Assembly (NCBI GenBank): GCA_006937955.1
Contig: SSNP01000019.1
Span: 3,076,084 to 3,140,083 of the forward strand
Reading direction: 5' to 3'
Origin: Pachypanchax playfairii
Lineage: Eukaryota > Chordata > Actinopteri > Cyprinodontiformes > Aplocheilidae
DNA: 64,000 nucleotides
The translations under genes were made by a program, and so were the position numbers. The notes beneath the pieces are model-generated. The model ran no database searches. It saw only the letters and a list, made by a program, of their open reading frames with translations, and had not been told where the DNA came from. Position 1 is the stretch's first letter. Each line of letters opens with the position of its first letter. Shown here in pieces: positions 27,801-37,502 of the stretch.

Positions 27801-28176
27801 ACTAACATTTTTGAGTCAGTGTTTACTAATCTTTAAAGTGTTTAGTAAAAATATCAATCATAGAACCAGAAATTGATGTCCAAATTTCAACGAAGCCTAT
27901 GTTTATTTATACAAGCCCTAAATGTTAAAGGCAACATGCTACAGATCACAAAACAGACCAGAACAGTAACCGAGATAAACTTAACACATCAAAAATGTAA
28001 TGATTAAATATTAAATGTCAATAACATGTTACCTTCCACAACCATGAAATCTGTGCGTGTGACCTCTCTCTTCACCATAAAGTCTCCAGAGTCTGAAGAG
28101 AAACGGTGAAAGCAACATTAAGGTCGCTGTCTTAGTGAACGTGCTTACCGTTGTAGTAGTGCCCGCCGTCCGCCAT
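18851..28176 (-). CDS. nxf1: NXF1/TAP, principal mRNA nuclear export receptor
   Basis: NXF1 with NXT1 carries bulk mRNA through nuclear pores. Start ATG is at 28176 (MADGGHYYN) and the stop is at 18851-18853. Twenty-two exons join in frame to about 636 residues: 28149-28176, 28033-28092, 27420-27615, 25410-25548, 25237-25320, 24962-25066, 24749-24829, 24351-24420, 23947-24035, 23728-23835, 23510-23619, 21067-21103, 20433-20501, 20275-20330, 20086-20193, 19899-19957, 19700-19815, 19581-19623, 19417-19486, 19116-19298, 18979-19039, 18851-18889. Domain order: Arg/Gly-rich RNA-binding tail, RRM (WYKVTVIPHGRKYEKKWL), leucine-rich repeats (LTCLNLSNNRIHKLDELAEL), NTF2-like domain (YYSIYDSGDRQPLLDAYHDG), a linker rich in Pro/Ser, and UBA-like TAP-C (LEWSQKCLQDNEWDFNRAAQ..IPDVAFIK). 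The intron between the 110-nt (23510-23619) and 37-nt (21067-21103) exons carries a CTE-like signal. An AATAAA overlaps the stop codon. Confidence 0.96.
22340..22560 (-). promoter_or_regulatory. CTE-like RNA export element in the nxf1 intron
   Basis: On the transcribed (minus) strand, 22471-22494 reads CCCATGACGGGTAAGA and 22436-22448 reads AACCTAAGGCAGG. The two halves are separated by a short segment containing complementary UCCC/GGGA. These are the two sides of the internal loop of the type D retrovirus constitutive transport element, which binds NXF1. Mammalian NXF1 is known to carry such an element in its intron 10, letting an intron-retaining mRNA be exported. If this intron is retained, the frame runs from exon 23510-23619 into it and stops at 23485-23487, giving a protein of about 364 residues. 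Confidence 0.75.
25657..26237. mobile_element. Possible non-autonomous DNA transposon
   Basis: The ends are roughly inverted: AAAGAGGCCCTTCCATTAAA on the left and, reading inward from the right, AAAGAGGCCATTTCATACAA. No convincing target-site duplication is seen and there is no coding sequence inside. It lies in the 1.9-kb nxf1 intron between exons 25410-25548 and 27420-27615. Confidence 0.45.
26454..27092. mobile_element. Non-autonomous DNA transposon with terminal inverted repeats
   Basis: The left end AAGACTACATTCAGACTGCA pairs with the right end, which read inward is AAGGCTGCGTTCAGACTGCA. The similarity continues with 'ccgatctttttgc' versus 'ccgatttttttgc'. TA flanks both ends, so the target duplication may be TA or a short T-rich word. 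The inside has repeated 'cggat' and 'gttcagactg' words but no transposase. It sits in the same nxf1 intron as the preceding element. Confidence 0.65.
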
Positions 28177-29648
28177 GTTCAGCGTTGGATAAGGAATGGA
28201 AAAAAACAGCCCTGGATAAAAACAATACTCCGCAGGCTTCTGGATTTTCTGCTTCAAAAAATGCGAACTTGTGACAGTAAAAACAACTCAAACATTTCAG
28301 TTTGTTCTGGATTAAACAACAAAGGAGTACGACACGTCTTTACAATAGCCTGTCGCTTAGCTTAGCTTCTGCTAGCTTCTCCTGCTAACAAGTAGACGGA
28401 AATTAATCTTTACACAACTTCCTCTTCCGGGTCAACGATATATGGTTTCAAGATGAAAGTAAAAATCCGTACTTTAGCTGACAACAGTTAAAAGTAAATA
28501 TGTTTTAATCGACATGGAATAACATTTTTATAATTAAAAATAAACAGCATCCTGGATGGAAGATGGAACTGAATCTTATATTGTTGCTAAAGTATTTTTT
28601 TCAGTGAATAACAGATTATATTAGTTTAACAGTGTTATCAAGTGTATTCAAAGTAACAATTACAAAGAAAAAAGTTGAAACACAAATTATTATTTAAAAG
28701 ATGTCTCAGTAATTTATTCTCAACATTAAAGAAAGATGCAGAAACCAAATTGCAGCTCAGTTTTTACCTCAGCCCGAGTCTGGATTTAAAATGTCAGTTT
28801 CTTCTGTTTACAGGCATTTGTAATGATACTTTCTTATTCTTGAGTCATACTGTTTTATGTGTATATACATTATCCTTTGATGAGCATAACATTGCTATGT
28901 GTATTCCTTTAAGTTCTTATGGCCAGTAGTACATACAGAAGTGCTTTTCCTGCTATGAGAGGAGAAACATCTTCTGCAATATAAAATGTTTCAGACTCTA
29001 TACTCTGGAAGAGGCTTTGGTCCACTACAACCAGGACCTCCTGCTCACCCCACCACCACCACTGTCTCACTGCATCTTAATATCTTGAGAAATGCATAGA
29101 CATTTTGCATTATTGCGCAAATATTTTGCATGTAAATATTGATTGTTCTTTTGTTTGTTATTCTTACCTTGCCTTATTCTCTGCAGCTTCACCCAAGACA
29201 AATTCCTTGTATTGTGCAAATAATATTTGGCAATAAACCGATTCTGAGTTATTGTTCTGCGCAGGTGTCAAATGTGATGCAATTTTTCAATAATCAAGTT
29301 TCTATGCTTGAATAAAACATCTGTGCAAAAGTTTTAGTCAGTGGGGGGGAAAAAAAATCAATATTTCGTGTGATCAGCTGTAACTTTAAAACAGCATCAA
29401 TTCTTCAACATACACCGAGTTTGTGAAGGAACTCAGTCACTTGGAGACAGATTTTCTGTGGTCTTATATTATGTTCCCAAATCACATCACAAATCCAAGT
29501 CTGCATTTTTAAAATATTTTAACAAATCTGATTAACACCTAAGCTTTAACAACAAAGTGAGTAAATAATCAATGAGAAAAAGAAATATTACCGGTTAAAA
29601 AGTGTCAACATGCCGGTAAGTTCTATGATTTTCTTTTTACAAACTTAC
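28177..29648. other. nxf1 5' flank
   Basis: Just upstream of the nxf1 start the sequence holds an ETS-type site (CTTCCGG, about 28424-28430), fitting a housekeeping promoter. From 28450 to 28930 I see only A/T-rich sequence. A LINE-like tail follows at 28930-29252. The region 29253-29648 has no clear feature. Confidence 0.5.
28930..29252 (+). repeat. LINE-type 3' tail fragment
   Basis: The stretch ends with 'caaattccttgtattgtgca' followed by 'tttggcaataaaccgattctgag', the usual 3' end of a fish non-LTR retrotransposon with its own AATAAA. 'ctggaagaggctttggtcc' upstream suits the same element. No usable coding frame remains. Confidence 0.45.
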
Positions 29649-29715
29649 CATGGTTCAGCACGCGCGTTACCACGGCTAAGTTTGGGTAGCTTCTCCGAAA
29701 CACATGTCGGTCCAT
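29649..29715 (-). CDS. nxf1: Candidate alternative first coding exon of nxf1
   Basis: On the minus strand an ATG at 29715 opens a 22-codon frame (MDRHVFRRSYPNLAVV..LNH) that ends at a good splice donor CATG|GTAAGT at 29649. The leftover single base gives phase 1, exactly the phase at the end of the normal nxf1 exon 1 (28149-28176), so it could splice in frame into exon 2 at 28033-28092. The surrounding sequence is CpG-containing (CACGCGCGTTACCACGG). No other downstream exon on this strand was seen to which it could belong. The peptide itself is not one I recognise. It may instead be a chance frame or the first exon of a lost gene. Confidence 0.35.
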
Positions 29716-30837
29716 GTTGAAACACTCCAAAATCACAGCCTTTACAAAATGATTTGGTCGCACTATGTAATAGTGAAAAAAAAACAATAAAAAGTCAACT
29801 CAACTGTTCAAAGCTTGCTGGGAGCAGAATTATTTAGAATTTGACTTGTTTTACATGTGCGCACAAGGTGTTAGCAAACTTTTCACGTTAGCACAGTGGC
29901 ATTTATATTGCTGACTTGTAAAATCCGACCGTATTTATCAATAAAAATTAACTTCACCATCGTTTATGTTTTTCTTAAAATGCGGGAAACATTTAGATTG
30001 CTCACCTTTTCCTCCCACACAAATATTGTGCGACCTGGTGGAAACGAAAACAGCGGGTGTAATATCAAATTATGTGACTTACCCAAACATGAGTCTAAAG
30101 TTTTGTCAACTATATTAATATAGTTACCTTATTTTTATTTGTTTGTTTTTTTAACTTTAGGGCAAAACATTTTTAAACAAAACTAACACACTTATGTAAA
30201 TGAGTATTTTAATTAAAAAAAAAATCTTTTGATGCCTATGAAAATAGGATAATCTCAGACTGGTCACATTATTCAGTATTACACCTCTCAGGTACTGCTG
30301 GTAAGTTCTGAAAGGAAATGTTGTCATTATTGTACTTTCTTTAAACTGTACTCCTAATTTGAATATCTGTAGCTCACTGGTCATTTATTCAGATGTATTA
30401 ATGGTGGTGATGTGACGACTGCACTGTTTTTTTATTTAGAAAACATAAAATTATGCAAAAAGCATCTCATTGATTTTCTGAGTTTTTTTGCTCCTTCTTT
30501 TTAAATAGTTTTTTAATACCAGCTGATTCAAATCAGGGAGAACGTAAGAGTTTAAAACATTTGTGCATAACAGAGCAGATGAAAGTAACATTTAATAAAA
30601 AAGATTTTTAAAATTCTAAAATATCAAGTCTTTCCCGTAACAAAAACATTTAAACTGTCAGCATATGTACATACCAGATGTACAATAAACAAAATAAGCA
30701 TCTATTTGATGTTCTTTGAGATTTTACTTAAGTCTTTTGCATGTCTGAAGACAAACGGTCCTCCTTCATTGTCCGATTTATTTGCCTCATCTTGACTTTG
30801 AGTTTTGTTTTGTGTCACAGACACTGAGAACTTCATG
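29716..30837. other. Intergenic and ITP 3-kinase 3' flank
   Basis: Mostly A/T-rich sequence. The part from about 30560 to 30837 probably holds the 3' UTR of the leftward-reading kinase gene. No gene, RNA or clear mobile element was recognised. Confidence 0.4.
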
Positions 30838-33800
30838 TCACACACTTTTCTCCTCATAGCTGTCCTCCTGCTGCCCCGAAGCCATGCTGATGGCCTGACC
30901 CAGACAGGTGATGAGCGAGGTCAGACCTACGAGGTAACCGTCCTCCCTGCTGCCCTCAGTCCACGCCACACCGTGCTGGATTTCCCTCGTGTCTGGCAGA
31001 GGTGTGGTCTTTCCAAAGTCAATCATCCACACGCTGGCCTTGTTGGGGTCGTGGACAAAGAGAAGTGAGCTGCCGATAACCTGATCAGGAATAAACATAT
31101 CAACTGTAAGATTTTAAAACAAAAAGCAGAATTGATTGGAATGACTCAGCACTTTCACCAACCTCATGGGTTCTGAAAAACGGTGAATTTCTGAGTGCGT
31201 CTTTCAGATCCAGGAGTCTGGAATAGTAAGCTTTCTGAAAATACACAAAGGTTCAAACATTTCAGTGTCTGCAAAATGCACACGTCACCCTGAAAGATGA
31301 GTAAAACAAGAGTAAATAAAAACAGTTCTTTTATGTGATTTTAACTTAGTAAACTCTTGTTGGTTTAGTTTTCATTGTAATTTTATTAAGCACCAGAGAT
31401 CCACTAATTAGGCCAATTTATACATTTCCTTAAAACAATCCGTATCAGCCTTGCATCCACACCTGTAGATATTAATCTGAGTGAAAAACTCAGTTATTCT
31501 CACAGATTCAAAACCGGAAACAAGATTTAACAAAATTTAAGCGCCCCCTAGTGGCTGGCTGCAGAACAACATGAGTTCCTCCTCCCTCCTTTTAAACATA
31601 AAGATTTTATTGACAAAAATAAACAAGACATTTCAGAAACGTTTTTGTCCAGGTGTTTACTTGAGTTGATTTATGAAGTTTTCACTTTGCAACTGTGTAT
31701 TCAAATAGTAACTTTAGCTGTAAAACTCCATGACTGCAGCATGTGGTATGCCAAATTTTCAGCACCACTTCTCAAGCATGCAGACTCTGGTTCCAAAAAT
31801 ACATCATAACAGTGCATATAAATGAGATATTAAGACTTCACTTTAGAAAAGTCAATTTTTCCATCTTTATTCACAGTCTTTTAGTTGTCACGCTAAACAC
31901 TGTCTTTGTGGTAAAAGGAGCAGGATTCATAACAATGTCCATCAACAAACATGTTATCAATAATAAAATCTTGAACGTATCTGTAATTTGTGTTTATGGA
32001 TCAGCACGAGTTAATAAAAGACCCTCATATCAGTCGACCTCTAAGAGAAACTGCCTGTCAAGCGTAAACACAGAAGAAATGCTGAGATGTGGTTGTGTGA
32101 CACATGCAGGACTGACCAGCGTGTCCAGCTGACTCCTGGTGAAGTAAAGTAATGCTTCTGTGACCTGAGATAAAGTCTGAATATTCCTGAAATCCCGCTG
32201 GACGCTGCCGTCCTCCATCTGTGAGATGAGAAACAACAAGACAGATGTTATACATGTAAACAACACGTGTTCTGGTTGTGTGCCGGTTGCATGTCAGAAC
32301 CAGCCTTCTCTCTCACCATGATGCCCTCAATCCTGAATCCCAGCGTGGACGTTGAGCTGGTGTTGTCCCTCCACTGGAGGTAGCGCCATTTTGTCACCCC
32401 TTTCTGTGTGTGTTCCTCCTCTGTCGGAGCTAACTGATCTATTTTTATCATCTTCTGGTACAAATCAGTCCTCGGGGTGGGTTTGGTCCGGGCTTTGATC
32501 AGTTCCTCCTCCTGGAACGTCCTGATAAGGAAACTCTCAGATAGTAAGAACATCATTTACAGCAACATGTCTCAAAATCCATCGACAAGATCCTTTATAT
32601 AGTTTTGTTCCAGATGTTTTAGGAACATTTCTGTTGCAGAAATCATCGTTTTGTGTCATCTGCTTCTAGAATAGGCTGCTGTTTCCTTTTATTGTGCTGA
32701 TTTCAGCACAAATCAGAAGCATTTATTTGTCTTTTTGTTACAGTCTATCAGCAGCTGTAGTTGACACTGACTATTAACTGTCACAAAACACACACAAAAA
32801 CCACGTTGCAGTCTTTTAGATCCTTCTCCAGCTGTGTAAGCGTCAATGTCTCAAGTGCTATTTTCCCTCAGCTGTTTTCAGGAACTCACTGCAGCAACTT
32901 TTTGGCACAGAGATTGACTTTTCATTTATCTTCTCTTTCTAAATGCTTTTGTGTACAGCCTTCAGCGAGTTCATGTCAGTTTATGATCTTGGTAAAAATT
33001 GCCTGAGAATTCAATTTGTTTTCACGTTGCTCCATTTCTGTTTTTTTTTCTCATTTTAAAATGGGAAAAACAAACAGAATAATAAACATATAAGGGGAGT
33101 TTTCATCTCTAAAATGTTCAAAGTAACAGAAAGTAAAGAAAAACTCACCTGACTCCCATCTTGCAGTCCATGATAACGGGCCTCCTCAGGCCACTGAGCA
33201 GGTCCTCCAGGCGGATGTAGCTGTGCTCCCCTCTGGTGACCAAACCATGGTACTGTGGGACAAACGGCCTCAGGGGGTCTGTCATCAGACTGTCCAGGCA
33301 CTTTGCCTCCGGTTCGCTGTACAGCTTCAGCACCTCCCCCACTTTACTCACCTGGAAGTTACCTGGAGACACAAGCAAGTGGAGGGGAAACTGTTAAAAT
33401 ATAGCGTCAGGGACATTCGTAGTAGGAATGCAAACTTTTAAGCAGGGCCCTGAGCTGCTTGGTGCCCTAGGCAAAAAAGGATTTTTGGCGCCCCCTACTG
33501 CCCAGAACAGAAACAACGTCACTCAATAACGGGATTACACTGCAAATTTTTTTTATTCATACTAAAATGAACAGTAGAGATGAATGGTGTGTCCAACAGT
33601 TTGTCCCCCCCAAAAAAATAAATAAAAAAAATTGTCGCCCCCTCCAGCAGAGGGCGGCCTAGGCAATTGCCTAGTCTGCCTATGCCCAGAACCGGCCCTG
33701 CTTTTAAGCATTAAAGCGGTGGCAGCGAAGAATGTGAAATTATGAGTCTTTCTAAATGTGGAGAAGCTGCTCACAGAAAACTTCACATAGAAATTATCTC

Positions 33801-35941
33801 AACATTTTATCACATTGATGCAAAATTACAAACAAGAGAACTTCTTTGCATAAGACACGTATGTGCTTTTAATCCCAGTTGACTATAACACTCGTAATTT
33901 AGCAGAATTCTTGTAGTTTTGTAATAATGGTTTTGCGTTCTCTTGATCTTAATTGCATTTTACTGCAGGGTTTGTGCACCACTCTACAGCAGCAAGGAGC
34001 TGTTTGCACATCTAAGTATGTACCGTAAGTGACGGTATATAATGCGAGTGATGTGTGACATGCCTTGATGTCCAGCCAGCTGGACCCAGGAGCTTTGTCG
34101 CCGAAGTGACCAGTGCATCATGGTCAAGAAGGTTTTCCATGAGCGACACTGAGCAATGAAACAAGAGCAGATTAGATACGATGAAATAAGAAGTCACAAC
34201 AATGTGAAACAACGTGAAATTAGAGCACTTAACTGATAATCACCCATCCTTACCTGTATTATTTACACCTGTGTACTTTCCTATTGTGATGCATCACACC
34301 AGCTATTCTAAAGTAGGTTTATACACTGATTATATTCTAGATGTTGTTTCTTTAACACGTCACTTGTCAAAACAACACAAAGATCACATGCAAATAAGCA
34401 TCAAAAACATTTCTTATCTTCCTGTTGATGCCACGATAAATAACTTAGCCGCAACTCCCACTGAAAATGTAGCCTAAAAGTCTGGGCAAACAAAAAAGTG
34501 TTAAATGTGTGCACACTTATTGTCTCCAAACAGAGCACATCTGTAAAATTAAGATCTAATTTGCATATACACAAAACACTTTATATCAGAATTAAATGTG
34601 TCGCAGAAAGTTTCAAAAAACAACAGCTGAAACAGATCTGAGCATGCTCAGTAGTGACGCTGGGGCAAAATAATCCAGTGCAGCTGAAAGAAAGTCACAA
34701 GACTCAGATTAAATCCAAGAAACTGAGTTAATTTTGTTTGGAAATGATGAGTGATGGTTGAATGTCGTCACTAACGTATTTTAACGGTTTGTTAGTGCAA
34801 ACAGTTTGAGCCCCGAGGATGAATATGGACTTTCTAGTTGTCCTCCTGCTGTCTACTCCTCCCTTCATTCCTATCTGTTGCAGAAGCAGCAGCTAGCCAT
34901 GCAAACGCCATTCAAATCTGACCTTGTCAAAGTCCTCTTTCAAGCCCATGCAAATCAGCAGGACCACAGGTGCAAAGAACAGTTCAGAAACATGGTTTAT
35001 TTTCTCCTCTATGGAAAACCAGAGCAGCCAGGTACACATAGAGGATGTATTGAGCGTGACAATTTTAAAGAATTAAGAAACAGAGTCTTGAAAAATGTCC
35101 TTTTTAAGGAAATCTATCCTGCACTCACCTTCCTGAAGGTCTTCCTTTTTGATGCTGCATCTTCTCCTTCGCTGAAGCAGTCGTCGCTCTCTGCTGATGA
35201 GAAGTTGATGGAGGAGCAGGAGGAGGAGGTGGAGGAGGCGTGCAGCAGCTTGGAGAGGATTGGATGTCGACGTGTTGATAGTTCCTCCATCTTCTCATCA
35301 GAGGTTTCCATGCTGTTCTCCTCCTGTGCTGCTGAAGCAGGAGACGTTTTCTGGTCTTCTTTTGTCTCAGAGTCAGAGCTTGTGCCTTTCAAGTGTTTCC
35401 TCTCATTGTTTGAGCCCTCGTCCCTCTCCTCGTTTTTTGTCTCCTCGTCTTTCCCACTTGAGTCCACCCTTCTTTTCCCGCTGCACTTTCCTCTCTCCCA
35501 GCTATCTGAGTTGACTTCCAAGCTTCCTCCTAACTTTTCCTTCCTCCTGGACCTCCACTTCCATTTGAGAACTTCCTGTGAACACTTTGCAGTCGTGCTT
35601 GTTTTCCTCTCTGCATCTTGAGTTTCTTCATGCATCTCCTCTCTCTCATTTCGAGGTGGCGACACATTAGATTCTGAGTTGGGCTCATCTCCATCTTCTC
35701 CGAGTCCACCGATGCACTGACTGTAAGGGGGGAAGCTTTTCGTCGCCATCAGTCTGGGTCTGAATTTTCCCCTACTTGCCTTGCAGCTGCTGAACGGCCC
35801 TCGTTGGTGCGTCTCATCTGTGACTCGGATACAGGAGTTTGCGTCCTCCATCTGCACCTCCATCCTGTCCATGTGCTTGTTGTCATCTGCAGTGTCCATA
35901 TCTGGGTCCCGTGTGGAGCAGAGATGGTGGTTTTGTTCCAT
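30838..35941 (-). CDS. Inositol-trisphosphate 3-kinase (ITPKA/B/C family)
   Basis: This enzyme phosphorylates Ins(1,4,5)P3 to Ins(1,3,4,5)P4 in the cytosol, ending or reshaping calcium signals. Seven exons join in frame to about 577 residues: 35129-35941, 34064-34148, 33149-33362, 32317-32521, 32117-32218, 31163-31234, 30838-31080. The first exon is a long, low-complexity, charged tail ending PILSKLLHASSTSSSCSS, then SSAESDDCFSEGED. The kinase core has WVQLAGHQGNFQ, the catalytic motif PVIMDCKMG, LGFRIEGIM, VIGSSLLFVHD and WMIDFGKTTPLPD, all the hallmarks of the inositol polyphosphate kinase fold. WKTFLTMMHW may be part of the calmodulin-binding segment. The intron after exon 34064-34148 uses a GC donor. 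The N-terminal tail length (about 270 residues) suits ITPKC or ITPKB better than ITPKA, but I cannot decide between paralogues. Confidence 0.92.
31538..31590. repeat. Short SINE-like fragment
   Basis: The words 'gcgccccctagtggctggct' and 'gcag' are a hallmark of a short interspersed repeat often seen in fish introns. Only this fragment is recognisable, inside the kinase intron between 31234 and 32117. Confidence 0.3.
33443..33700. mobile_element. hAT-type MITE with perfect 8-bp target duplication
   Basis: The element starts CAGGGCCCTGAG and ends CGGCCCTG, so the tips are inverted (CAGGGCC/GGCCCTG). It is flanked on both sides by the identical 8-mer CTTTTAAG (33435-33442 and 33701-33708). Subterminal words GCCCTAGGCA and TGCCTAG and 'ggcgccccct'/'cgccccctcc' are also present. 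An 8-bp duplication is typical of hAT transposition. There is no coding capacity. It lies in the kinase intron between exons 33149-33362 and 34064-34148. Confidence 0.85.
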
Positions 35942-37502
35942 GAGCACAACATGTGCTTGTGCAACAGGGAAACGTTTACAAAAGAAGCACAGTTTTGTGT
36001 ATTAATCAGGAAGTGCACGAACAGAGGTGAAACACTGCCAGGCTTGTTTTTAATGTGACACAAATGGAAAAATAGAAGAAGAAATTCTCAGATTTTGAAC
36101 TTACCCTTCTCAACCTGTTAGCCTTCAGTGATACTAAGTCTTATGCTTCACATCGAGTTACGTACCGCTCTCGTTCGCTCTGCCAGTGCCACATTTTGCA
36201 TGTGGTGACGTTATTTTCCAGAGCTCGGTCCAGGGCTGGTTGTTGGAGCACAGCCAACAATGTCACAGGGCGGGATGACATCCAGGAATGACAGCATCCA
36301 ACACAGAGGTGTCCTCCCCTTAATAATACATGTTTTGTTGTTTGCATTTGAATACAACACAAACACTGAACTTAGAAACTGCATAATTTTCATAATGGAG
36401 GTAAAATGACAACTCAAATTTTTCACAGCTTCGATCAGTTAAAAGCAGAGAAAATGTCTGAAATTTGTAAAGGATCCAGAATCAGTTTTATGAAGATCTC
36501 TCAGGCTGATTTAATGCCAGAGCAACTTCGCAGCTTTGTGCACAGAGGTGCAACAAGAAGAAAAACAACACTCTCCATACAGAACATCATCATGTGGACA
36601 AGGCAGAGAACCATCAGACTAGTTCCATTTATTTTTATTTTTGATGCAGCGATCTTGTACTTTGTTTAAAACTCTCACATTTTTCATTTTACATTTATTT
36701 TATTATATTCTTTCATTGTGTCAGTGTTTTGTTGCATGTTCTTGAGTGTTTTTAGAACAGAGTGTTGTCTGATTTTATCTTGGAGATAAATCTAAATTTA
36801 CAGCGATGTGTAAATAAAAGTTGAGCTGAGTTGGTTTCCTGGACCAGTAAAGCAGAGATCCACAGACCTCCTTCTGTCCACTCGTCTCCTCCAGCTCCAT
36901 TTCCAGTCCGAGGTCTCCTCCTTGTGGGAGATGTTGGAAACGCCTTCCTTTTATCCTCACTGGATCAGGGGGGCGTGTCCAGAATCGTTCCCACTCTTTT
37001 TTAGTTGAGGACTCTGACCTGGAGGTGTTGATCTTCATCACAGCTGCTAATATTCCAAAATTAAAAATCATGTCAGTTAATGAGTTATGATCATAAACCA
37101 AAAGAACAAAAATTCTTGCTGATCTGCAGGACTGAGCAACAATTAATAGAAATGATTTAAAGTCCTTTTGTTACTCATATAAACCTCTAAAGTGGGTTTA
37201 GTCTTTTAGGAAAAGACAAAGTTTTAAATAATAAATCTCATGAACTTGGAAACGAAACCTGGAGTAAAATGTTTTATTTTAAAAAGAAGCACAACAACAA
37301 AGTTAACTGAGAAGTTCTGAGATTTTCTACTTCTGTGGTGTGATTAGACCTGGTAGTGTTTCTGTTACTTTTAAATTAGCTGAAAAAATGAAGTATTAGG
37401 TGCAGTAAAGATGAAAGATTTGCAGGCAGTAATTTGTTTGTTTCGAGTGTTTAACTGTAATGCTGCAGATTGATTTATTCAACAACAAGTCCTGTTCACA
37501 GA
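35942..37502. other. ITP 3-kinase 5' flank and bscl2 3' flank
   Basis: The kinase start lies at 35941; the following few hundred bases should hold its 5' UTR and promoter, but no clear element is visible. The bscl2 3' UTR should occupy the right end. In between is an unexplained frame on the minus strand (36775-37050), listed separately. The rest is A/T-rich without recognised features. Confidence 0.4.
36775..37050 (-). other. Unassigned open frame, possible exon
   Basis: On the minus strand, after a possible acceptor (AATATTAG at about 37050), a frame opens with AAVMKINTSRSESSTKKEWE and continues through RFWTRPPDPVRIKGRRF to a stop at 36775. Its composition is more protein-like than its A/T-rich surroundings. 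I do not recognise the sequence. It could be an alternative 3' exon of bscl2, an upstream exon of the kinase gene, a lost gene, or chance. Confidence 0.25.

Noticed and set aside
34806..35621. 271-codon plus-strand open frame
   Set aside because: It is the opposite strand of the long first exon of the ITP 3-kinase gene, which has clear family motifs and splice-consistent phase.
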